Part shown: positions 12,001-25,128 of the stretch, one piece after another
Layout: each line of letters begins with the position of its first letter
Numbering within the stretch: the stretch's first letter is position 1
From: Tupaia tana
Taxonomy: Eukaryota > Chordata > Mammalia > Scandentia > Tupaiidae
Assembly (NCBI GenBank): GCA_026018925.1
Contig: JAKSZU010000003.1
Location: 5,872,367 to 5,936,366 of the forward strand
DNA length: 64,000 bases
Direction: 5' to 3'
The notes under the pieces: model-generated
The model's database searches: none
What the model was told of the DNA's origin: nothing
The model's input: the letters and a program-made list of their open reading frames with translations, nothing else
Made by a program: the position numbers and the translations under genes

Positions 12001-15000
12001 GTCACTTGCATCTCAGCTGAAACATCCCTTCCTCAGAAGGCCAGCCACCTTGGTGACCTCTCTGTTGACGTCACCTAACACTCGCCACTCCCGCGTGTTT
12101 TTCTTGGGTGTTCAACACTCGCCCAACAGAATTCAGCCGACCATGTAGAGCGTGACGGTTCTGAGTGGACATGACCCATGCCTGCGCTTCTGTTCTCCCC
12201 GGGACGGGTCAGGGAAGAGTTCCCGGGCTGGACAGCCTGTTCACGTAAGGCCCAGGCAAAACAACCCACACACGGCCCAGGCTGAGGGGCAGGCGGCACG
12301 CTGGCCAGGCTCTCCCGAGTTGGAGAGCCCTGGCGCCGCCAGCCACGTGACGTCCGCAGCTGCCTGACTCTCGCTGCTGCATCTCAGGTTTTAGCCTGTG
12401 ACCTAGAGACACTCCTGGGGGACTTCCCTGTGAAGCTTCCATGCAGACCGAGGAGGTGACTGTGGAACGGGCGGGTTGCCTGGGAGGCAGCCACCGGGGG
12501 TCGACGAAAGGGGCTGTTACAAATGACTGGGCACCATATTGGACACAGGAATTCTTTTTTTTTTTTTTTTTTTTTGACAGATTTTTGCTGTAAGGTGCAT
12601 GCACTCACCAGAGAGACAGAGAAAGACAGAGAGACAGAAAGCGAGAAATCACCCCCAGGGGGCATGGCCACACCACAGTTCCTCCTCCTCCATTCTCCTC
12701 CAGGGAACCTGGGCATGCACACACATGCACCCAATGTGAGTTGTAGGCCACCGGGTCCGGGACTCGAACCGTGGTCAACTACGTTTAGCAACATAACCAT
12801 TATGCCATCTGCTGGTCCCTGGACACAAAAATTCTTGAAGTAGAGCCACTTTTTTCAATGAAAAAATCTTGCTGACCGTGGCCAGTCCATGAGTCAGCAG
12901 CATCACGCTGGCTGGGGCTGCTGACCACTGAGCTGCCCCCACCCTCAAAGACCTCAGCACTAGGCGGACCCTGAACACCCTGAGACCTAAGCCCCGGGAT
13001 CTCAGAATGGGACCTTATTTGGAAATGGGGTCGTTGCAGATGTAAACAGCTCAGATGAGGTCACACTGAATAGGGTGGGTCCCTGACACCATGTGACTGG
13101 TGTCCTCACAAGCGAGCGGAGCAAGTCGGACACAGAGCAGACATGGAGGGTTGGCCACATGCAGGCCACGGAGGGAGACCTGGGCCAGATTCCACCCTAC
13201 AGCCTCCAGAGAGCTGGCACTACTGACCCCGGATCTTTGACTCTCAGCCTCCAGGACCGTGAGAGGATCCACCTCTGTGTTGTTTTTAAGAATTATTTTA
13301 CTTAATCTTATTCTTTGCCATTATTTTATTTTTATTTTTTGAAGTTGACCAGAGAGAGAAGGAAAGTGAGAGAGAGAGCTGCCAGGTCCGGGATTCAGAC
13401 CATGGTCAGCCATGTGGAAGTTCAGCCACCTTAACCACCACAGCACCTGCCAGCCCCAGCACTTCTGTGTTTTAAGGCCTCCAGTTTGTCGTGCTTTGTT
13501 ATGGTGGGCCTAGGAAGCTAAAAACCCACTGGCTTGGAATGTGAGGTTCTGCCTGCCCTCTAATCACCCCCTGCCATTTGTCACCACTCTGACCCATTTC
13601 CTGCACATCACACTCTTTTTTAAAATTAATTATTTAATTTTGTTATTATTATTATTTTTTACATTTGACCTGAGAGACAGAGAGAAGGGGAAACTAAGAT
13701 AGCAAGTCACCAGGTTTGGGACTCGAACCATGGTCAGCCATGTGAGAGTCCAGTGCCCCAACCGACACACCATCTGCTGACCCCTCTTGCACATTTTTTT
13801 TAGGAGAGATTTTTGCTATAGGGTGTATATGCTCACCAGATAGACAGGCAGAGACAGAGAGCAAGAAATCGTCCCCCAGGGGGGATGGCCACATTGCAAT
13901 CCCTTTTCCTCCCTTCTCCTCTCAGGATTTTGGGTACATGCACACACTTGAGCCCAGCATGAGAGTTTTAAGCTGCCAGGTCCGGGACTCGAACCATGGT
14001 TGACAATGTGGGAGCCCAGTGACATAACCATTATGCCATCGGCTGGTCCCTCTCACACTGTTTTTAAAAGTATATGTGCTTGCTGGAGTTAGTGGGATGG
14101 CACCTCTGTCCCCCACGGCTGTCCACACTGAAACCCCTTCTCCGTTTCGCCCTCCTTTGGGGATGTTGAGCACCCATGGACATGCACCTGGTATTTCTCA
14201 AGCTGCCGGTTTCGGGACTCAGACCACTGGGTCAGCCATGGGGGATCTGGCCACCTTGACCACCAGGCCACAGGCTGACTTTTCATTTTTTTTAACTCAG
14301 GGTCTTGCAGTCCTCCTGCCGCAACCTCCCGGGGGAACTACAGGTGCGTGCCACCGCTTCTAAATTTTTTCAGACAAGGTCTCACTATGTCACCCAGGCC
14401 GGCCTCGAGCTGGCGGCCCTCCTGACTCAGCCTCTCTGAGTTGCTGGGGCTGCAGATGTACACTACGAGCCAGGCCTTTATGGTGCACCGGGACTCGAAC
14501 CCGGCCTCTGTGTGGTTCCAGCCAGAGGAGCACAGTGTCTTATCTCAGCAGTGTGCCCCACGGCGACTCGGCCCATCCAGACCAGGACACCTGGTCCAGC
14601 TTAAGTCCCAGAGCTCGAGGGGCCGTCTCCAGCCTTGTGAGGGTCTCCAGTGCATTCTGTTGATGAGAGTGTCATTCCTTTTTAGCGATACTAGCACTTT
14701 AATTTGCTTTCATATTTTTTACAAAAGGAAAATATTTTTATTAAGAGAAAGTGCAATAAAACATTCAGGTGGGACCAGCGGTTAGCGTAATGGCTATGTC
14801 ACTGGACTCCCATGTAGTCAACCGCGCGGTTCAAGTCCCAGACCCAGTGGCCAGGTGCATGGCGTACGAGCCCAAGATCCCAAGAGAAGAATGGAGGAGA
14901 AGGGATTGCAGCGTGGCCATCCCCCCAGGGAGTGATCTCTCACTTTCTGTCTCTCTGTCTCTGTCTTTCTGGCCAGTGCACACGCCCTATAGCAAAAACT

Positions 15001-18000
15001 TCTCAAAAAAAAAAGGAAGAAAGAAAGAAAAATATTTAGGTAATTGCACTAACTTTGCTGGAGGAGCCCTTGGAGTAAGCTGCTGAGAGTGCGAGTGCAA
15101 ACGTGCGGATCCAGGTCTCAGAAGGGCGGAGGTGCACAGGTGCACCAGCACTAACTGTGCACCATTCAACAGACTCCAGTGAGCTGGTGTGCACAGGTGT
15201 ATCGGCACTAACTGCACCATTTAACAGACTCTGGTGATCCGATGTGCACAGGTAACTGCACCATTCAACAGACTCTGGTGATCCGAGGTGCACAGGTGCA
15301 CTGGCACTAACAGCACCATTCAAGAGACTCCGGTGATCGGAGGAGCACAGGTGCACTGGCACTAACTGCACCATTCAACAGACTCTGGTGATCTGAGGTG
15401 TACAGGTGCACTGGCACTAACTGCACCATTCAACAGACTCCGGTGATCCGAGTTTAGTGGGCCGGGTGTAAGAGCCTGCACTTCTGTAGGACACGTTACA
15501 ACAGCAGGGTGTGGAGGGAGGCTTCTCCGCCCACCCAGGCCAGCTGGCATCCAGCATCCGGCACTCAGCTCTGGCTGATGCTCGCCACAACAGTGAAGCC
15601 CCCAAGGGTCTCCCTGTGACCAGGCCAGCTTCTCCCAACTTCCATGAGAAATCACCCCCCTGGGGGTGGCCACACCGCAATCCCTTCTCCATTCTCCTCT
15701 TGGGATTTTGGGCATGCACGCGCACACGATGTGGGGGTTGTTTTTTTTAAGGATTATTTTAATTTAATTTTATTTATTTATTTATTTCACAAGAGTTATT
15801 TATTTATTTATTTCACAAGAGTTCTGCCATAGAAAGAAAGAGGAAGAGTTACAAAGCAAGCCACCAAGTCCGGAACTCAAGCCATGGTCGGCCATGTAGG
15901 AATTCCAGCTCCTTAACCACCACGCCACCTGCTGGCCGCCTGGTGTGAGTTTTAAGCCTCCAGGGCCAGGAATTGAACCATGGACGACTATGTGGGAGTC
16001 CAGTGATGTAACCATTACTCCATCTGCTGATCCCCAAGCTGATGTTTATCTGCTCTAACTTTATCAGGGTGTCTGGGCTGCAGGGCCCCCAGAAGGCCAC
16101 AGAACCAGCCCCCAGGCAGTACCCTGGGGGAGGCAACAGCCCCTGGGACCCTGCCCGCACTTGATGACAGCAGCCTCTGAACACTGCACACGTTAACCCG
16201 CAACCCCTGGAGAAAGGCTCGTTAACCTGCCCACTGCACAGACGAGGCATCAGAGGCTCAGAGGTGAGTAAGGTGCCTACGTCGCCAGGTGGTGGGTGGT
16301 TTGAACACAGGCCATCTGGCAGCTGGAGCCCCTAGGCCACTCATGTCTTGGCATGGAGAGGTCCCTGATGACACGGGGCCAAGTGGGGCCCAATCTATGG
16401 TCTGTTCTCTCACAGGCAGCCCTGGCTGAATTTTCTTTTGTCCCCATCCTGGGACCCACAGTGGGCCAGCCCTGCCATGGCCCTCCTTCAATAGGCCTTT
16501 CCTGTAGGTCTCCCCACTGACCTTCAGGAAAACGCCTGCCCTCGACTTCCACTCACCCAGTCCTGGACCACCACGAGGTCAAAACGGCTGATCGGGGTTT
16601 CCTGGGCACCTCCTGGGGACTTCGGGAGAAGCAGAGGGGAGCTCAGGCTGCGGGAGGGGGACTTTTGACAGGCGAACGCCGTGCCCAGCGGGCAGAACCG
16701 GGTGGCGGCTGCGGCCTGCACCTTGGGAGGGGGCACAGGAAGCACAGACCACCATCCCAAACTGAAGGTCCCCTGGGGTGCCACAAGCTTCCTGAGCACG
16801 GGGGAGCCACGCCCCCCTCATCTCGCTGCCCCGGCAGGCACCCAGGAGCACCTGGTGAACGAACTCCTCACCCCAAGATCTCCCTTGGTGGCTTCCTTCT
16901 GGGCCGAGGAGTAGCCACGTGGCCTCTCCACAGCGGGCCATCCTGGCCATCTCTGCCCACAGGTGGGCATGGATGCCCAAGCATGGCCGGCCAAATGCCT
17001 AGTCTCCCTGCAAGATCGCCGCAGGTCGGAGACAAGCAGCCAGGAGCTCTGGGAGCACAGGGCCACCCTCAGAAACCAAGGGGCTCAGCCTTCAGTGGCA
17101 CGGTCCTCTTTTCAAACACCCATGCGTGTCCCCTGCTGCGCTGGTCCCCACACCCTAGAGCCACCGAGGACCAGAGCCAGAACCTTGGTGCAGTGGGCAG
17201 CTGGGCCTCAGACCTCCCTGTGCCCCGGTCTCGGCTGTGTTCAGCCTCAAGACCTGCGGCCCTGGCTGGGCCACACCAGCATGGTGCAGTGCACTGGCTG
17301 ACCCAGGTGACAGCATGGGGCCCGCCAGAGCACCGCAGCATCACAGGAGACATGCTGGCCAGAAAGAGGGGTCTCACATCTGTCTGGGCTCCGGGCTGAC
17401 TGTGGCATCTGCTCCACTCCCCCCAACCCCGGCCCAAGGTGCAGGGCCCTCGGCTACGGGAGGGGGCGGCCCAAAGCTCCGCTGGGCCACCTGCAGAGTG
17501 GCCATCCTCCAGGAACTTACGCTTTCAGGCCGAAGCCCGAGTCCAAACCCACAGGCCAGCCCTGGCAAGACCCCTCCCAGGGCTGCAGGGAGGCCCAGCC
17601 CTGGCCTGTCCAGTACAGCACTGTACGGCCAGTGTCAGGGCTGTGCCAGGCACAAGGTGGCCGACACACAGTGGTAAATCCGTCTGCCTCTTCTCAGCCC
17701 TGGCCAGACGGGTCTCTTCACCCCTGTTCCCCGTATCCTTCCACGCCTTCACTGTGCTCGGTGCATGGTTCCCAAAGGCCAAAGCTCGTGCAAAACCGCT
17801 CATGCTTACTGGGTACTCAAAGAAACATAAACTAAGACGAAACTAATGCCGCTTCTCCCCTAGCAAAGCCACACCGGTGCACTTGCATTTGAAGGAGGTG
17901 GCCTAAGGGACAGCGAGTGTGGGGTCCTCTGATCCCTGCTCCTGCCCCCTCTGGCCACAGGGCAGCCTGGTCCGAGGAGGGCTCCAGGGGGAGGGGAGGC

Positions 18001-21000
18001 CTTATGGGCCTGATATTTCCACCATGGGAACCCCTATGAAGACGGCCTGGAATGTAGGGCAAGATTCAGGCTCCCAAAAGTAGAAGCAAGATACAGTTCT
18101 GGCCTGTAGCCTAGTAGTTACGGGAGCAGATCCCACATGGTCAACCCCGGTTCAAGTCCCAGCCCCAGTGGCTTGAAAACACAATAAACGTGTGTGCCCA
18201 ACCGGATGGAGAAATGGAGAAATGGAGAAGGAATTGCCAAGTGACCACCCCACACTAGGGGTACTTCCCCCTTTCTGTCTGACTCTGGCAATTAAAAATA
18301 AATACAAATGAAAAACTGTATGCAACATGGACCCATGTAAAAAATGCAGGGAGGGCAAGCAGGTAGCATGGTGGTTAAGTCAGCTAGATTTCACATGGTC
18401 AACTGTGCAGTTCGAGCCCTGAACCCGGCAGCTTAAATCCACTAGGCACATCTGCATGTGTGCCCAAAATCCCGAGAGGAGAATGGAGGAGAGGGGATTG
18501 CAAAATGGTCATCCCCCCTGGGGGTGTTTTCCTACCTCTCCCCTTCTCTGTCTCTATCCTGAGAGCACCCACACCTTACAGCAAAATCAATAAATGCTAC
18601 CCCAAAAATGCAGGGAAAAAATAGTAACAAATCAAAATAGCGACAAACGGTGACAGTAATGATGCCTCTGGGTAGGCTTATTGGTGGTTTTCCCTGCTGT
18701 TTTACGTCTTTCTACAATACATATATTTTATTCTTTTCTGAAATGTTTATAGAGGGTGCATTACTTTCGAGGAAGGATGGAAGAAAGGAAGAAGACTTCT
18801 ACTGAAATGAGGGGAGGGGAGGGGAGGGGAGCCTCTCAGGATCACAGTGGGCTTCAGGGGGGCCTGAGTGGGCTTGCACTCTTCCCGCCCAAACCTCCAC
18901 TTGGCCTGGCCCTCACACCCCGCACCTTGGCACTGTTTTCTAACAAGAATCTTCTGGTTCAGACTTGATGCATAAGAAGAAAGTGGACTGTGATGGGTAT
19001 GAACTGTGCCCTGCCCATCTCTTTACATTTTATTTTAGGATACTCAGACATTCACAAGCTCAGAAGCCACTGTCCTGGCAGCAGTGGTCAGCTTTCTGCT
19101 GAAGGACAGGGACCACAGCACCTGGCTCTTCCGGCTTGGGCCCCCCAATCTCTAGTGGGGCTGCGCCTTTTCGGGTTCACTGACCCCAGGGGCGTCCTCT
19201 TCCCTTCCTGCGGCTCCTACTCCTGCCTGTTTTAAATACTGCTTTCTTAACGATCGGCAGGCGCTCTGTGTGAAGGGCATGCTAACCGCTTATTTGGCAT
19301 ATGAGCACCGTAAGCCAATTCTCCTACCCTACGGTGCAGAAATGTAATTACGTCTGTTAATTCTATAATTGATTAGAACATCTGCACAACAACAACAGCA
19401 ACAAATCCATGAGATACAAATGATACTAAAATATAGGTGGGGGGCCAGCCAGGTAGCATGGTGGTTAAGGTACTGGATCCCACATGGCCAACTGAGCGGT
19501 TCAAGTCTGGGACTCAGTGGCTTGAAAAACACACTGGGTATGGGTGTGTGTGCATTTCCAGAATCCCAAGAGGGGAATGGAGAAGGGATTATGGCAGGGC
19601 ATCCCGGGTGGGGGGAGTGTCTCTCATTCCATTCATCTCTGTCTCTGTCTCTGTCCAGTGAGCACACATACACTATAGCAGCAATGAAAAAAAAGCAAAA
19701 ATAGAAAAGAACCAGCGAGGGCCAGCTATAGTGGCGTGGCACTACCTCAGTGCCCCATATGGGAAGGTGCTGGGTTCTCAACCCCAGCTCTCCCTGTACC
19801 CACTGGACACACACCGGGTGCCTGTGGTCCGGCTGGCTGATGCTGGGGGAAGAATTGGAGCATGAAGTCCCCACTAGGGGTGCCTCTCTCTGTCTTTCTT
19901 TAGCTCTTCCTCTCCCATGAAAGAAATAAACTTAGGACTTGGTCACCATAGAATACCTGTGCGTGAGTGAGAGGGAGACGCACCCTCTGTGGGGCTTGGT
20001 CATGTGATCACCTTGCTCCAGTCCCCTAGCACCATGTGTACATGCCCAGAGTGTCTGCAGGCTGACGGGGCAGGGGACTTGAGCCATGGTCGGCCTGTGG
20101 CTTCCAGCTCTGCTGTCTGGCATGCTGCCAACTGCGCCACAGAGGCTGGCCCCACGCAGCTGCGCTTCCTTTCTTTGCTAGAGGGATGCGCTCACTGGAA
20201 AGAGACCAAGTTACAGAGAGGGCAAGTGAGAGAGCCCTCCACAGAAAGGATGGCCACACAACAGTCCCCTCCTCCTTCCTCCTTTTTTGATTCGGGGCAC
20301 ACATGAGCAGGCGTCTCGTGTGGTTTTCAAGCCGACGAGTCCAGGACTCGAAGTGCGCAGTGGCCATGTGGGATCCAGCCACTCTACCCACCACGCCACT
20401 GGCTGGCCCAAAGCTGTCCTTAATAGAAGAGCACCACGTAGGGCCAGGCGGGGCCCGGCAGTAACACAACTGGCCCAGACAGGAAGGGCCTGGGTCTGCA
20501 TCCCAGAACCTCCCTGAGAAGAGCAGACACCCATACCTGAGAAGCGGGCAAACTAAGACTGGGGGTGGGTAATGGTGTGGGGACCCTGCTGTCTCTGTCT
20601 CTGTCACGAAAGAAATAGATAAACTTTTTTTTTTTTTTTTTTGAGAGGTTTCTGCTATAGGGTGTGTGCGCTTGCCAGAAAGACAGAGACAGAGAGACAG
20701 AAAGCGAGAAATCACCTCCGGGGGGATGGCCACGCCGCAATCCCTTCTCCTCCATTCTCCTCTCGGGATCTTGGGCACGCACGCACACGAACCCGGCGTG
20801 AGTTTAAGCCACTGGGTCTGGGACTTGAACCTGCGTTCAAATACATGGGAGTGCAGCGACATAGCCATTATGCCAACTACTGGACCCGAAATAGACAAAC
20901 TTTTAAAAAAGCTGTCTAAGGCCAGCATGGCAGGTGGTTAAGGTGGCTGGATCCCACATAGCCAAGCGCACAGTTTGAGTCCCAGACTCGGCAGCTTGAA

Positions 21001-24000
21001 AATCCCATCCCATGCATGTACTGCAGGCCCCAAACCCCGAAAGAATGGAGAAGGGATTGTGGTGTGACCATCTCCCTGGGGGAGTGCTTTCTCACTTTCT
21101 CTCTGGGGAGTGCACACACCCTACGGCAAACTAACAAAAGGGAAAGGCCAGTTAGTACTTACAGAAGGGGTGTTGAGATTAGAAAGCCAACTCTGACAAC
21201 CCCACCATGACTGACAGACCAGGACGACTGCTGGGTGCCGACACCAGCGGGTGGAAGGCTGGGGGCGTTCCCTTCCAGGCACAGAGTAGCTCCTGCAGCC
21301 CACTTTCTAACTGCGGGGGGGTGAAATGACCCTTCCCGATGGCCACCATTGCCATTTTGGGGGGAAATGCGGGAATTTGATGACAGATGAGCTATTAAAT
21401 GATAGAGAGTTACTGTTAGTTCCCTAGGTTGTGCTGGGTGGGACGTTACGGAGAATCCGGAGCCGGTTCATAGGCAATGCCTGCTGAAGAGCCAGGGGAG
21501 AAGCACCCTCGTGTCTGTAACTGAAAGAAAAGTGTGCGTGAGGGTGAGAGCGACAGGATAGAATGACAGGTCTTTCAGTGTTGTCAACTTCCCAAATAAA
21601 AGCTAAAGGAACACCTGCCAGTCTCCTACAGGTTCTGGGCTTCCTGCTTGACTTTAAGGGATCCCTCAGCCCAAGTTAGACAATGCTCTGCTCATTTCTT
21701 CCTCCCTTTGAGTGTTTCTCTTTTCATGGCCTAGTAACACATCACGGCAAGAACCAGGCCAGGCCCAGGGCCTGCCTCTGTCATGGAGAGCGAGCAGCCT
21801 TGGGCAAATCCCTTTTCACCTTCATGCCTTAGGTCTGCAAAATGGGGTGAATAGAGCCAGACCTGAAGCTTTGTGGTTAAGGGAGCTGGATCCCATAGAG
21901 CTGACCGTGGTTCAAATCTCGACCCCAGTGACTTGAATAACACGACAGGTGCATGTGGTGCGTGGTTGCCCAAAGTCCTGACAGGATAGAGGAATGGAGA
22001 AGGGATTGTGGCATGACCCACACCCTACAGGGATGCTTTCTCCCTCTCCCTCTCTGTCTCTTTCTCTGGACAGTGCACATGCCCTCTGAAAATTCAAAAA
22101 AAAAAGGCATGAGTAACACCCAGCAGGGACGTCGCAGACAGCGCACGAGGACAGGAGGCACCAGTGAGCGGAGTGCGGAGTGAGCTAGCAGGGAGTCCCT
22201 CTTGGCCTCCTCTCTGACAGCAGACCCGGTCCTGCCACCCATGCTTAGCATCTTGCAACTCCCGCAGCAAGAGCTGTCAATCTTGCGACACTGGCAGCAC
22301 AAACAGGAAGGGGAGTGTGGGGTGGCGTGTTTGAGTGGTTTAAAGACACACTACGCCGGCAATTTCCATAATTCAATCCCGACTCCGCAAAGCCGAGCGT
22401 GGCGGTGCCCAAACAGGCAGTAGGCTCCCCGTGCTGGCTCACCGGGTGCCTGTCTTGGTCCATTGCTGCATTTGTAACCAAAATACCTGCGTCTGGGTGT
22501 TCTGATAACACAGGTGTGGGGCCGGCAGGTGGAGTGGTAGTTAAGGGCACTGGACTCCCACATGACCAACTGTGGTTCGAGTCTCAGACCTGGCGGCTTG
22601 CTTTCTTGCTTTCCCTCTCTCACTCTGTTCCTCTCTGGTCAAATTAAAAATAAATAAATAAATAGAGTTAAATGAAATAATTCTTCAAAAAAAAGGAAGA
22701 AATACAGGTTTAACTCAGCTCACAGATTAGAGAGCTGGGTGCACCTGCTGGCAGGAGGCTGGATTAAGCAGAGCGGAGTGTCGACCTGTCTCCTTTCCCC
22801 TCCATACAGATGCCTTGGGACTCAATGGGGGGGGGGGGGGGCACCGCCCTAAAGACGTTATTACACCCAAGGGCCTGACCCTGGGACACCGGGGAGGAGT
22901 TACATTGTCACTAACAGCTTTACAATATGATCACGGACATGGGGGGACATCTAAACTCTAGGACAAGAAGCCTGGGGGGACACACTAGCATCTAAATGGT
23001 ACCCGGCCACTGTGCAAGGTGCACACCCTCAGCTCCACTCTCAGAGCTCGCCTGAGGCCAAATTCTCTGCTTCTCAGTGAGCTCTCCTCCTCCTCCTCCT
23101 CCCTCCTCCTACCAGAGGGCACGTGTGCTCACTAAGGAGACAGAGAAAGAGCGCACCCCTCAACGGGGCTTGGTCTCGCTATCCCCTTTCCTCCATGTCT
23201 CGTCTGTGGAGACTTGGGGCACCTACACACACTCACGTGGTGTTTCAAGTTGCCAGGGCTGAGATTCAACCCACAGCCACCCATGTGGGATCCGGCCTCA
23301 GTGCACACAGCATGCGCCGTGGGCCAGCCTACTGAGAACCACTTCTCTTGTGCCAGCCCACGGCCACCATCCCCTCCCCCAAGCCCAGGGGACCGCATAG
23401 CCACTCAGCCCCCTCCTCGCTCTAGGCCGGGCTGCCCCTGTACCCACACTTGTCACAGAATAAATTTTACCCTTGATGGGGCTTGGAGGCCTCTGGGAAG
23501 GAAGGGCTGTGTCACCACTGCCCCAGGTCCAGGTTTCGGCTCCGCCCCTCACTCAGACCACCCAGCCTACCCTTCCTTTCAGGAATGGAGGGCGGTCCCA
23601 CACAACCTTGGGAGGTGAGACCTGCCCTCCTGCACCCCCCCCCACCCCTGCCCAGTCCCCGAGGGCGTGTCCCCTGGGGCAGGCTCAGCCTCAAAGTGGA
23701 GCACCTTTCCCTCCCCTCCTACTCGGGGAGGGTCTCCAGGGAGATGTCTGGACTGGGTCTGGGTCTCAGCCTTGACCCCTACATCCCCCTGGAGTGATAT
23801 GGTTGGGGGCCCCCCAGCCTGGACTCGTGGACCCCAGCCTGACCCCCACAGGCTTAGCAAGGAAGGGGGCTGCAGCCCTGTGAGGGGCGGGCTTGGGTGT
23901 CTGGGTGTCTGGGCAGCTTCCTCAGGCCACACCCCCACGGTCACCAGGGTCCACCCGGTTTGCTGAGGCAGCGTGAGGCAGAACGGGCTCTGCCGCCTCC

Positions 24001-25081
24001 CGGCGCCCTCTCCCTGGGCAGGCAACTGAGGTACCAGCTGGCTGCCTGGTGGTGCTTCGAGCCCTCGAGGGGGGGCCCACTGTATCGCCACTCCCTCCTC
24101 AGCCACCTCAGAAAAAGTGAGGGGCCTGCACGTGGGGCCTGGGCTCCACTCTCCTTCCAGAAGAGGGGGTACCAGTCGAAAGACACATCCACCGCAGGAG
24201 GCCACTGGCTGCCTGGGGTCTGGAGGGGACTGCACAACACGGTACCCTGCTCTGGAACCTCGGGGCCCCCACTCAAGCATCTGCTGACTACCCAGCCCAG
24301 GTGATGGCTGGCTGCTCCTAGAGGCGGTGCCGTGGTCGGTCCAGGCCCTGCCGAGCCAGGCCCGGTGCGGGGCTGGGATCTGGGGACCCAGGCCAGCGTT
24401 TCCAAGAGCATTTTCTACCTTAGTAGCTAGCAGGAACTAAGGCCAAGCTGGGCCAAAGACCCAGGAAAACAGCCCTGCTAAAACGCCAGGATGGGGGTGC
24501 AGGGGGTGCGCTAGGTGCTTGCTGACTGAGGCCTCACCAGCCCAGTCCTAGACAAGCTTCTCACAGGTCACCAAGATGCTGAGTGACGTGGGCAACACGG
24601 GGCCCCAAAGGCTACACGCTGCCTGGGGCCAGGCAGTGACATCACGCTCTGCAATGCAGGACCCAGATCCGCACCTCAAGGACCACCGTACATGCCAGGA
24701 TTTGTGTGCACCTGCCTGCAATCCCAGCTGGCCTGGGCCGGGGCTGGGCGGGGCGCCACCTGCCTGGCCTCATGAAAGAAAGTAGTAGGTGGGGCCAGCT
24801 CCACAACGACCTGGTGGTTAAGGCAGCTGGATCCCACATGGCCAACCCCGCAGCTCCAACCCCAACTCCGGCAGCTTGAAGAACACGCCAAGCACATGTG
24901 TGTGCATGCCCAAAATCCAGACAGGGTGGAAAAAGGGAGAAGGGACTATGGTGTGACCGCACCCCACTGGGGGGTACTTGCTTTCTCTCTGAGCATATGT
25001 GCCCTCTGGCAATTAAATTCTTATAAAGAGACACACTTCTGTACACAACTGCTCCAACCCACGGGTATCCTTCCATTTTTT

Positions 25082-25128
<47 letters not shown>

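Noticed and set aside
15036-15374. Repetitive peptide-coding frame over the 56-bp tandem repeat
   Set aside because: It is the translation of a minisatellite. The unit length is not a multiple of three, and there is no start or splice context.
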